Assembly: GCF_002949735.1 (NCBI RefSeq)
Contig: NZ_CP026681.1
Coordinates: 3,858,501-3,922,500, forward strand
Reading direction: 5' to 3'
DNA: 64,000 bases
Origin: Nostoc sp. 'Peltigera membranacea cyanobiont' N6
GTDB lineage: Bacteria > Cyanobacteriota > Cyanobacteriia > Cyanobacteriales > Nostocaceae
Part shown: positions 53,659-61,667 of the stretch, in pieces
How positions within the stretch are numbered: the stretch's first letter is position 1
Layout of the letters: every line of letters starts with the position of its first letter
Program-made: the position numbers and the translations under genes
Notes under the pieces: model-generated
The model's input: only the letters and a program-made list of their open reading frames with translations
Database searches by the model: none
What the model was told of the DNA's origin: nothing

Positions 53659-54333
53659 ATGACTTGGTTAATTAGTACATTAATTATTGGGATATCTGCC
53701 GCTTTTGCAACCACCTTTGACGACAATTTATACTTGACAGCTTTCTTTGGAAAAGTCAATCGCAGTTTTCGTCCTAAGCATATTGTTATCGGTGAATTTC
53801 TTGGATTCACCGCGTTAGTTTTTGCTAGTCTTCCTGGTTTCTTCGGCGGTCTTCTGATTCCCACCACCTGGATTGGATTACTAGGTTTGCTTCCTGTCGC
53901 CATTGGTATCAGTAATCTCATCAGCCGAGAAGAGCAAGCAGAGACAGTGCAAGCTGTGTCAGTTGACTTAACCTCACCTGTCAAATCTGAACGCCAGAAA
54001 AAATCACTATTAGCAACCATCCGCGATCCTCAAACCTACCGCGTTTCCGCTGTCACCGTTGCCAATGGAGGAAACAACATTGGAATCTATGTACCGTTGT
54101 TTGCTAGTAGCAATCTTCCAAGTTTGGGTGTAATTCTGTGTGTTTGCTATTTTACTGTTGGGGTGTGGTGCTTACTCTCTTACAACCTGACTCGTAACCC
54201 TCTGATGACTCCCGTTTTAACTCGCTACGGTCGAAAAGTCTTCCCCTTTGTCTTAATTTACCTGGGACTCTCCATCTTAATTAAAAGTGAATCATATCGA
54301 CTCTTGCCTAGTCTGACAATGTTTTCTAATTAG
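53659..54333 (+). CDS. CadD-like cadmium/cation resistance transporter
   Basis: A 224-residue membrane protein of the Cad/LysE-like family (PF03596). The start IIGISAAFATTFDDNLYLTAFF has the conserved DDN motif after the first helix; further helices include IVIGEFLGFTALVFASLPGFFGG, TWIGLLGLLPVAIGI and TVANGGNNIGIYVPLFAS, where the second acidic/Asn motif (NGGNNIGIY) matches CadD. About six TM helices. Confers cadmium or other cation export in Gram-positives; the ion here is not known. No strong ribosome-binding site. Confidence 0.85.
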   Translation: MTWLISTLIIGISAAFATTFDDNLYLTAFFGKVNRSFRPKHIVIGEFLGFTALVFASLPGFFGGLLIPTTWIGLLGLLPVAIGISNLISREEQAETVQAVSVDLTSPVKSERQKKSLLATIRDPQTYRVSAVTVANGGNNIGIYVPLFASSNLPSLGVILCVCYFTVGVWCLLSYNLTRNPLMTPVLTRYGRKVFPFVLIYLGLSILIKSESYRLLPSLTMFSN

Positions 54334-54610
54334 GCATTAAGTGATGTCTACAACGGGATATGACGCTCTCTGCGAGACGGTGTTCGCATTCGCTATCGGT
54401 GTCGCAGATGAGGGCTATTCCCAGATATAACCAAAAAATCTGCGATCGTTTCCCATCCACAAAGATATTTCAATCACTTGAATTTATCAATTGCAATCAA
54501 AATAATATTTGATGTTATCAATCATTTTATCTAAAGTGAGAATAAAGCAGATTATTGATGGCTCCTATAAAATCAAACCCACTACTACGAATAATCACAG
54601 GAAGGAACTA

Positions 54611-55327
54611 ATGAATCAATCAAATTCTAAAAAATTAACTCGGTGGCTCGTAACAGCAGTATTTCTGGTACTTGTAGCAGGATTTTCTCTCTTTGACCAG
54701 CCCAGCGTTAGAGCTTTAACACTAACACCATCTATACCTACGGGGTCTAAAGTAGCTCCAGTTAAATCACCAATGCAGACTGTAACTTACCCGGTAACAC
54801 CTCCAGTTACATCGCCAGTGAAGGCTGTAACTTCCCCGGTAGCACCTCCAGTTACATCGCCAATGGAGCCTGTAACTTCTTCGGTAACACCTCCAGTTGT
54901 ATCGCCAGTAGTGTCTGTAGCAGCAAATGTTAGACATTTATTACAAACCAATGAATGTGTTGGATGTAACCTAACTGGAGCAATGCTCAAGGATGCAAAC
55001 CTGCAAGCGGCAAACTTAGAGGGCGCTAACTTACAAAATGCAGACTTAGAAAGGGCTAACTTACAGCAAACAAACTTACAAAAGGCAAACTTTCAAGGAG
55101 CAGATTTAGGTAAGGTAAACCTTTTGGGAGCAAACCTGTTAGGAGCAAACCTATTTGATGCTGACCTAGAAAAAGCCAACCTGCTGGGAGCAAACCTGCA
55201 AATGGCTAACCTCCAGGGCGCAGACTTGGAAAAGACAAATCTCACAAATGCAAACATCCAGGGGACTAACCTGATGGGGGTTGATTTGGAAGATGCGATC
55301 AGACCGGAAGGATTCGCTATTCAGTGA
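54611..55327 (+). CDS. Secreted pentapeptide-repeat protein
   Basis: 238 residues from ATG 54611 (AGGAAGGA about 7 nt upstream decides the start over an earlier ATG at 54509). A signal peptide (about 1-35; LVTAVFLVLVAGFSLFDQPSVRA) is followed by a region of proline/threonine repeats (SPVKAVTSPVAPPVTSPM; a 60-bp-type repeat is visible at 54760-54915). Then come a cysteine pair (NECVGCNLTGA) and about 20 pentapeptide repeats (ADLEKANLLGANLQ type) that fold as a right-handed quadrilateral beta helix. Predicted to reside in the periplasm or thylakoid lumen. A bidirectional terminator follows. Confidence 0.88.
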   Translation: MNQSNSKKLTRWLVTAVFLVLVAGFSLFDQPSVRALTLTPSIPTGSKVAPVKSPMQTVTYPVTPPVTSPVKAVTSPVAPPVTSPMEPVTSSVTPPVVSPVVSVAANVRHLLQTNECVGCNLTGAMLKDANLQAANLEGANLQNADLERANLQQTNLQKANFQGADLGKVNLLGANLLGANLFDADLEKANLLGANLQMANLQGADLEKTNLTNANIQGTNLMGVDLEDAIRPEGFAIQ

Positions 55328-55367
55328 TTAAACTGAAGTTCTGAGTGCAAATTTAATAACAAACTTC

Positions 55368-55406
55368 AAAAGCCTGATTCAGTTATGAATACAGGCTTTT
55401 ATTTTT
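55368..55406. terminator. Bidirectional intrinsic terminator
   Basis: AAAAGCCTG (55368-55376) pairs with CAGGCTTTT (55392-55400), followed by ATTTTT. Serves the pentapeptide gene and, read from the other strand, the convergent recJ, whose stop lies at 55405. Confidence 0.75.
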
Positions 55407-57852
55407 AAAGTTTTGTACCCATATAATTGTCGGAGTTTGCGATCGCCACAATAGTAGACAAAGGCACTTCGGCAAAATACTGTTGCTGGAATTGTTCTTC
55501 GCGGACAGCAGCTAAAAACTTTGTCACTGCTTCATCGGCAAGGTTTTCTGCGCGTTCGCTCGGATGCCAGGTAATTTGTAAATAATTGTCTTGTCGTTTG
55601 ACTGTGAACCCGAAAGATTTTAAAGCTTTGATTCCGACAAGTAAGGTTTGGTCGCTGATGCCGATTTTCTCTAAAAGTTGGACGCGGGTAACTGGTTGAT
55701 TTGTGCGACTGAGATATTTGGCAATTCCGACAAGAGTCAGCCAAACCTGATTGGGTGATTGGTGCTTGGGTTTAGACCAAGCGATCGCTAATTGTTGCTG
55801 ATTGTCAAGCGTAGACGCAAAGCGGCTTGTCGTTAAACATCGCCGCAACCATAAGCGTAAACTCTCCCAACTCGTGGGACAATCTTCAAGAATTAGTGGT
55901 GAATCTTGAGTTGCGTTAGCTGTAGCTTTTTTTGAGTGTTCTTGATTCCGTAAGTCTAAGATGAGTGGTGTTAGCGGAAAGCTAAGGTTTAGCCCGTTGC
56001 GAGTGCTAACTGAGTTAACAGAAGGACGCACGGCAATTAATCTAATTTCATAACGTTTTTTGAAGGTGTTGTAGTCTAATTCTGCTATGCAATCACACCT
56101 TCCTATGGGCAATTCATCTTTGTAATGTCCCCACCATAAGCCAGGAAAAGCACTTCTGCCCGAATCATCCCGAATGTCAAACTCGGTTTTAATGTACTGT
56201 ACCTTTTTCCCTTGCCAATCCTGCTGATTGCGATGCCAAGCATTCTCAAACCAACAATTTTGAATTAGCAATTTCGGAACGGGATTACCCATTCCACAAG
56301 GTTCTAGTACTTTAAATTCCAAAAACAACTCTTTCCCCAAGTCTGCAACTGTTACCGTCAAGTCTGCTTGCACGGTTGGCGTTAAGGTTGTGCTACCTAA
56401 AGATTGCCGCAACTGCTGATTAATCGCGGCTGTAAATAAAGGAATATTCTCCACCAACAAACTTAAACCTGCTGCAAAGGGATGTCCACCAAAGCGATGT
56501 AACAAATGTGCTTGGTCTTTTACCAGTTGGTATAAATCGACAGAATTCACCGAACGGGCGGAACCACGGGCTAATGGGAGTACTGAGTTAGAAGATAAAG
56601 AAGTAATTTCTTCCCCTGCTCCCCCGCTCCCCTGCTCCCCCAGTCCCTCTGTACTCAACAAAATAGTCGGGCGGCCTGTTTCTTGTGCTATCTGTCCAGC
56701 AACTAAGCCTAATACACCCGCAGGCCATTGGGCATCTTCTAAAACGATGACGCTGGTGGTTGATAAGTCTAATTGAGTAAGCTTTTGTGCTACTTGTGCT
56801 TGCACATCTTTTTGCAAAGACTTGCGCCTGGTGTTTGCGAGTTCTGTAACTTCGGCTAATTCGTGACAACGTTTGACATCTCGACTGGTTAATAATTCAA
56901 CGCAAAAACCGGCATCACCTTGGATGCGGCTGACGGCGTTGATTCTTGGCCCCAAACCAAAGGAAATATCTGTGGGGCGATCGCCACTTTTCTGGCACAA
57001 TTCTAATAATCGCCCCACCCCTGGACGGCGACGCGCTGCTGGCGGCTGTTGAAAATCTGCTTGCAGTCGTTGAATTCCCAACTGCGCCAAATAACGACAA
57101 TCTCCACTTAACTGCACCAAGTCGGCAATTAATCCTACTGCTACTAAATCTAATAAATCTTCTAACGGATATTTTGCAATATTAGGCAGAGTTTGATATA
57201 ATCCCTCGACCAACTTATAAGCTACCGCTACCCCAGAAAGATTAAATAGCTGATGTTCCCCTGAAAAATAGCGGGGATTGATAATTGCTGCGACGGGTGG
57301 GCGTTCGGTTGGTAAAGTATGATGGTCTGTAACTATTACATCTATGCCTAGCTGTTTGGCGTAGATAATTTCTTCAATGTTCGTGCTGCCAGTATCACAA
57401 GTAACAATTAATTTGCAACCTTGTTTTGCTAAATTATCAATACCTTGATTATTGAGGCCGTGAGATTCTTTCAGGCGATTGGGAATATAGTAAACTAACT
57501 GAGTCTTTTGTGTAAAAAATTGCCCTAATCCATCCCAAAGTACAGATGTAGCGGTAATGCCATCAGCATCAAAGTCTCCCCAGATGGCAATTTTTTCTTT
57601 GGCGTTATATGCTTGTTGCAATCGGGCGATCGCTAAGTGCATTTCTTGCCCAAACTCAAAGGGACTCGCTGGTTGATAAGCTTTATAGTTGATAAAAGCT
57701 GTTAATTGTTGATTATCTTTAATTCCCCGTTGCCACAATAATTGCGCTGCATACATTCCACTTGATAGGGGTGTATGCTGTCTCACCGCTTGGATAAACC
57801 ACTCCGGGGGTTGTTCGCTTGCTGCTATAGTCCACTGCTGTTGTTCTGGCAT
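55405..57852 (-). CDS. recJ: Single-stranded-DNA-specific exonuclease RecJ
   Basis: 5'-3' ssDNA exonuclease for recombination and mismatch repair. DHH motifs: IWGDFDADGITATSV (about 90-105), VTCDTGSTN, VIVTDHHTLPTERP (about 172-185) and DLVAVGLIADLVQL; DHHA1 motif HRFGGHPFAAGLSL near 455. An OB-fold and a cyanobacterial C-terminal helix-turn-helix extension (to 815 residues, longer than the E. coli 577) follow. At about residues 404-418 an in-frame GEQGSGGAGEEI comes from a C-rich repeat (plus strand 56611-56649) and lies between the DHH and DHHA1 parts. The start ATG is 2 nt after the GNAT stop, so the two genes form a transcript. Confidence 0.94.
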   Translation of the reverse strand: MPEQQQWTIAASEQPPEWFIQAVRQHTPLSSGMYAAQLLWQRGIKDNQQLTAFINYKAYQPASPFEFGQEMHLAIARLQQAYNAKEKIAIWGDFDADGITATSVLWDGLGQFFTQKTQLVYYIPNRLKESHGLNNQGIDNLAKQGCKLIVTCDTGSTNIEEIIYAKQLGIDVIVTDHHTLPTERPPVAAIINPRYFSGEHQLFNLSGVAVAYKLVEGLYQTLPNIAKYPLEDLLDLVAVGLIADLVQLSGDCRYLAQLGIQRLQADFQQPPAARRRPGVGRLLELCQKSGDRPTDISFGLGPRINAVSRIQGDAGFCVELLTSRDVKRCHELAEVTELANTRRKSLQKDVQAQVAQKLTQLDLSTTSVIVLEDAQWPAGVLGLVAGQIAQETGRPTILLSTEGLGEQGSGGAGEEITSLSSNSVLPLARGSARSVNSVDLYQLVKDQAHLLHRFGGHPFAAGLSLLVENIPLFTAAINQQLRQSLGSTTLTPTVQADLTVTVADLGKELFLEFKVLEPCGMGNPVPKLLIQNCWFENAWHRNQQDWQGKKVQYIKTEFDIRDDSGRSAFPGLWWGHYKDELPIGRCDCIAELDYNTFKKRYEIRLIAVRPSVNSVSTRNGLNLSFPLTPLILDLRNQEHSKKATANATQDSPLILEDCPTSWESLRLWLRRCLTTSRFASTLDNQQQLAIAWSKPKHQSPNQVWLTLVGIAKYLSRTNQPVTRVQLLEKIGISDQTLLVGIKALKSFGFTVKRQDNYLQITWHPSERAENLADEAVTKFLAAVREEQFQQQYFAEVPLSTIVAIANSDNYMGTKL
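56611..56649. repeat. C-rich CTGCTCCCC-type repeat inside recJ
   Basis: CCCCTGCTCCCCCGCTCCCC and CTGCTCCCCCAGTC are read on the minus strand as a Gly/Glu/Ser-rich loop of RecJ. Same type as 5225-5340 and 41279-41372. Confidence 0.75.
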
Positions 57853-57854
57853 GA

Positions 57855-58496
57855 TTAAATCGGGGATTGATCCTCTGTTGTTTGAGATTCATTCACTAGG
57901 GGATTGAGAATTAGTTCATTAGCGACACTATCAGGTTTACGGGCGCGAATTGCCGGACGAGATCGCTTGTAACCGGCTCTTTCAGCTTTTTGGTGTTCAT
58001 AATCAATCAATCTGCCATAATATTCATGTTTGCTCAAATTCATCGACAAGAAAATATGCTGGCGAGTATTGCCAAAACCTTTACGGTTAAAAAACTTTAA
58101 GGCTGAAGTATTGGTGGGATCGGTGTCTACCAGCATGAACCGCGCTCCATCTTCAATCATTCGGGCGACGACTTTATCCACCAACTTGTCTGCTACACCC
58201 CGACGCTGAAACTTCGGACTCACACCTAGCCATAGAATATATCCATAAGTCCAGGATGCTTTGGTGATGATGGTTCCCAAAATGAATCCTGCTAATTCTC
58301 CGTCTGTTTCGGCTACGAGGCAATATTCTGGATCGGTGTTGTAAAGTCCAATCACCTCCCATTCGTCCCAGGTGCGGTATAAATAAGGATATAAATCGCT
58401 GGTAAATAACCCTTCTCCCAAGTGATAAACGGGAGCAATGTCATCAATTCCTAATTCGCGCACATAAATCGCTTCTGTTTCGTCAAAGCTTGACAT
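57855..58496 (-). CDS. GNAT family N-acetyltransferase
   Basis: A 213-residue acetyltransferase. The acetyl-CoA-binding motif is LGVSPKFQRRGVADKLVDKVV (QRRGVA, about residues 93-108) and the following strand is ARFMLVDTDPTNTSALKFFNRKGF. The first 15 residues (VRELGIDDIAPVYHLGE) are typical of the RimI-like group. A C-terminal extension of about 50 residues is charged. The substrate is unknown. Directly upstream of recJ (ATG 2 nt after this stop), so translational coupling is likely. ATG at 58496. Confidence 0.88.
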   Translation of the reverse strand: MSSFDETEAIYVRELGIDDIAPVYHLGEGLFTSDLYPYLYRTWDEWEVIGLYNTDPEYCLVAETDGELAGFILGTIITKASWTYGYILWLGVSPKFQRRGVADKLVDKVVARMIEDGARFMLVDTDPTNTSALKFFNRKGFGNTRQHIFLSMNLSKHEYYGRLIDYEHQKAERAGYKRSRPAIRARKPDSVANELILNPLVNESQTTEDQSPI

Positions 58497-58604
58497 AAAT
58501 TTAGAAGTTGTGATTTTTTATATAGATGAGATGCTTCCTAAATTTTAGCGAGATAAACAAAACATTTATTTAAGAAAATTTATTTTACCAGCTAACACCA
58601 CGAT

Positions 58605-59174
58605 ATGAAGTTTGGGCAACAAGGGATTAAAGAAATGTCAATGAGACATAAAGCATTTCTCTTTGATTACGATATATTTATTCAAGAATTAGCTGACATT
58701 TTAGAAAATGCCCTTGCTATTAACCAAGGGAACGAATTGATTAGTTTTATCGAAAATAACCTTTCATCCCTTAAAGATCCTGATGAAGGCGAACCTTTAG
58801 ATTCTTCATGGAAAGAAATCATAGAGACAGAGGATATAAGTCAGTATGGTGATTTTGCAATTACCAAATATTATAATCCTCAATGTGATATTGGACTTGG
58901 CTATGATTGGTTGCCTCTCTATAATATGCTATTCAATGAACTGGATAAAGATGTATCTCCATTGTTAGGGAAAGTTTTCGGCATTTCAGGAAATTATTTC
59001 GATCCTGGCAAAATGGGATCGTATTTCCAATCTCTTGAGCAAGTTAATAAGAACTGGGAATTGCTTAATTTATTATTGAACGAAAAAAACGAACATTTAC
59101 CGAGTCTAGTTCTTACAATGAAAATGCTTTCAAATGCTTTAGATTTACAAAAAGGACTTTATATTACTTTTTAA
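58605..59174 (+). CDS. Hypothetical protein, unknown family
   Basis: 189 residues, acidic, soluble, mostly helical, no signal peptide. Recognisable only as a segment such as KYYNPQCDIGLGYDWLPLYNML, GISGNYFDPGKMGSYFQSLE and NWELLNLLLNEKNEHLPSLV. It has some resemblance in size and style to small immunity-type proteins, but no toxin gene is adjacent, so no function is claimed. The start could be 58605 or 58635 (MSMRHK). AT-rich relative to its neighbours, perhaps acquired. Convergent with the nuclease gene at 59199. Confidence 0.6.
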   Translation: MKFGQQGIKEMSMRHKAFLFDYDIFIQELADILENALAINQGNELISFIENNLSSLKDPDEGEPLDSSWKEIIETEDISQYGDFAITKYYNPQCDIGLGYDWLPLYNMLFNELDKDVSPLLGKVFGISGNYFDPGKMGSYFQSLEQVNKNWELLNLLLNEKNEHLPSLVLTMKMLSNALDLQKGLYITF

Positions 59175-59198
59175 GTTTCCATGAGATACAGGATAAAA

Positions 59199-60005
59199 TC
59201 AAAGGGAGACTTCTTGAATGCTGTCAAAATTTGGCAATGAGTCTTTCACTGCCTCTTCATTAACTTCTATGCGATCGCGATCGCACCTTTTGGCAAACTG
59301 ACAATAATCGCAAGTTTTTCTACCCTCCACAACTTGAGGAAACTGCTGGTTATTTTGGTAATCTTCCAGCCAATGGGTTAACTGACTTAACAGTTGATTA
59401 AGTTTCTTTGCTATTTGTGTGTGTTGAGCAGTATTGTAATTAAATTTAATATTTTGCGGTTTGCCCTCCGATTGGACGAACCAATAAGTCATGGAAATAT
59501 TTTCTGGCAAATAGTCGCTAGTTTCTGCCAATACATACAGATAAAGGCGTGTTTGCCAGTTGGATTCTAACTTGCGTTTATTGGGTGGTTTCGGATAAGT
59601 TTTCCAGTCGAGAATTTGCGCTTGTTGGTTATCTGCAATCAATAAATCATAGACAACCGTCAGCAAATAATCCTGAACTTGCAGAGTTCGGTAGTGTTCA
59701 CTCTCACGGAAAGTTTGATTATCAGATGCAGCCGTTAAAATTTCTGGGGCTGCATCGGCAAAAGCTAGCATCCAGCTTTGCAGTTTAGCATCCGCTTGCA
59801 GAAAACTATCAATTGGCAAACCCATTTCTCGCTGCTGCATAAGCAAGTGAAAACGACTACCCAAAGTTTGCCGTTCTTCTTGTTCGGGATTTGAGGGCGA
59901 ATTGAGTTTTTCGAGATAGGTATGTTGAAATTTACGGGGACAAACTTCTAGTAAGTTGAGTTGTCCTTGAGAGAGTCGCAGTAGTTGAGTCGGAGTTAAC
60001 AGCAT
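59199..60005 (-). CDS. PD-(D/E)XK nuclease family protein (RecB/AddB/Cas4-like)
   Basis: 268 residues. The nuclease core is AQILDWKTYPKPPNKRKLE (D-x-K, catalytic Asp near 145) and QTRLYLYVLAE (Q-x3-Y). Cysteines EVCPRKFQH near residue 22 and CDYCQFAKRC near the C-terminus form a CX..C-X2-C-X5-C iron-sulfur site as in AddB/Cas4/RecB-type nucleases. No CRISPR array or helicase partner lies in the window. It probably acts on DNA ends, cytoplasmic. Starts at ATG 60005. Confidence 0.85.
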   Translation of the reverse strand: MLLTPTQLLRLSQGQLNLLEVCPRKFQHTYLEKLNSPSNPEQEERQTLGSRFHLLMQQREMGLPIDSFLQADAKLQSWMLAFADAAPEILTAASDNQTFRESEHYRTLQVQDYLLTVVYDLLIADNQQAQILDWKTYPKPPNKRKLESNWQTRLYLYVLAETSDYLPENISMTYWFVQSEGKPQNIKFNYNTAQHTQIAKKLNQLLSQLTHWLEDYQNNQQFPQVVEGRKTCDYCQFAKRCDRDRIEVNEEAVKDSLPNFDSIQEVSL

Positions 60006-60063
60006 TCTTCTATTTTAGAAGTTATTTGAGAAACCGTTAACTCTTTCATAATTGGAATGATGA

Positions 60064-60240
60064 GGAAACTACAGCTTTGCAAAAACTGTTGAGCAGTTGG
60101 GTGGCATAATTGAAGCGATCGAAAAATTTACAACTCCTGTGAGTGACAGTATTCGTCACTGCTTATACTTGCGTAAGGTTGCAGCCACACCAGTCAATTT
60201 TCCCCGCGCTGTTGGTGTACCCACTCAAAAGCGGCTTTAG
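60064..60240 (+). pseudogene. 3' fragment of rsmG (16S rRNA m7G527 methyltransferase)
   Basis: In the frame ending at the TAG 60238-60240 the plus strand reads SFAKTVEQLGGIIEAIEKF, TTPVSDSIRHCLYLRKVAAT and PVNFPRAVGVPTQKRL. This is the typical C-terminus of cyanobacterial RsmG (GidB). An in-frame TGA lies at 60061-60063 and nothing RsmG-like is seen upstream, so only about 58 of the usual about 240 codons remain. An intact copy should exist elsewhere. Confidence 0.75.
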
Positions 60241-60246
60241 AAGAAA

Positions 60247-61527
60247 TCAAGAGATAGGAATCTCAATTATAAATTCTGTACCTGTTCCTAAAACGGAATT
60301 ACAACTCAGTTTACCACCGTGGGTTTTTTCGACAATTTGCCGGGCGATCGCTAATCCTAATCCTGTACCTTTACCGACAGATTTAGTAGTAAATAAATGG
60401 TCAAATACTTTTTGTTTGACTTCTTCACTCATCCCTTTAGCATTATCACTAATTGAGATTTTTATCTGATTATTTTCGACAAAGGTTTTCACAGTAATTT
60501 TATTGAGATTGGCTTGATTTTCCTGAAAAATATACCCTTTGTTTGCTTCGTCTAAAGCATCAATAGCATTGGCTAAGATATTCATAAATACCTGATTTAA
60601 CTGCCCAGGAAAACATTCTACCGGAGGTAAATCACCGTAATTAATGACAACTTCGATTGCTGGACGTTGTTCATTGGCATTGAGACGATGTTTGAGAATT
60701 AAAATGGTACTATCAATGCCTTCATGTAGGTTAAAAGATAGTTTATTGTCGCTATCACCACGAGAGAAAGTACGAAGACTTTTACTGATCGATGTGATGC
60801 GATCGCCTCCTTCTTTCATGGCGCGAATTAGTTTCGGTAAATCTTCTCGAATGTAATTTAGATCGACGGCTTCCAGTTCATCTTCAATTTCCGCATCAGG
60901 TTGCGGGAGTTTCCGTCCATAGAGATCGATAATACCTAACAAATCATTAAAATAATCTTGTATTGCATTGACATTGCCAACAATGCTACCGATGGGATTA
61001 TTGATTTCATGGGCAACCCCAGCGACCAAATTACCGAGGGCAGACATTTTTTCGTTTTGAATCAATTGCAGTTGTGAAGCTTCTAGTTCTGCTGCTTTTT
61101 GGGCGACTTGTGATGCGAGGGTTTTGGTGAGGTGAGACAGTTGCAAATGGGTACTGACTCGTGCCAGAACCTCTTTTTCATAGAAGGGTTTAACTATATA
61201 ATCTACGGCTCCTAGTTCCAATGCCTTAACTTTGCTGTCACTATCGGAAAGAGCAGTCATAAAAATGATGGGAATATGGCAGGTGCGGTCATTGGCTTTC
61301 AACCGTCGGCAAGTTTCAAATCCATCGATTCCAGGCATCATCACATCTAATAAAATCAGGTCGGGGAGGCGGCGTTCGACCTGTTGTAGTGCGCGATCGC
61401 CACTGGTGGCTATAGCTATATCAAAGCCCGCATCACTCAGGGTCTCTGAAACTACCTCTAGGTTGGTAGGCGTATCATCAACAATTAAAACTAAACCTGT
61501 GATGGTAGATATTGACGCTGCGTACAT
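60247..61527 (-). CDS. Receiver-histidine kinase hybrid (426 aa)
   Basis: An N-terminal receiver domain (about 10-130): LVLIVDDTPTNLEVV, phosphoacceptor in LILLDVMMPGIDGFET (Asp near 60) and lysine in VDYIVKPFYEKEV. Then comes a coiled coil, the H-box GVAHEINNP (His near 170), SLRTFSRGDSDN, N-box NQVFMNILANAID, DNAKGMSEE (the G1 box is altered from DNG to DNA) and GTGLGLAIA. Inverted order relative to the usual hybrid kinases, typical of Nostoc. Lies 140 bp downstream of the large hybrid kinase on the same strand; the two could exchange phosphate. Confidence 0.92.
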   Translation of the reverse strand: MYAASISTITGLVLIVDDTPTNLEVVSETLSDAGFDIAIATSGDRALQQVERRLPDLILLDVMMPGIDGFETCRRLKANDRTCHIPIIFMTALSDSDSKVKALELGAVDYIVKPFYEKEVLARVSTHLQLSHLTKTLASQVAQKAAELEASQLQLIQNEKMSALGNLVAGVAHEINNPIGSIVGNVNAIQDYFNDLLGIIDLYGRKLPQPDAEIEDELEAVDLNYIREDLPKLIRAMKEGGDRITSISKSLRTFSRGDSDNKLSFNLHEGIDSTILILKHRLNANEQRPAIEVVINYGDLPPVECFPGQLNQVFMNILANAIDALDEANKGYIFQENQANLNKITVKTFVENNQIKISISDNAKGMSEEVKQKVFDHLFTTKSVGKGTGLGLAIARQIVEKTHGGKLSCNSVLGTGTEFIIEIPIS

Positions 61528-61667
61528 AAATATAGTAAGCCTTAGTCGCTGAAGTTGGGAAAGTGTTGATAGCTGAAAGCCTTATAGCTACTGGGTTCAT
61601 CCTCAGTGCTAGTAGCAGATGTTTAAAAGCAGCAGCACAGGCGGTGTGCCACCCACTCCTCATGTTT

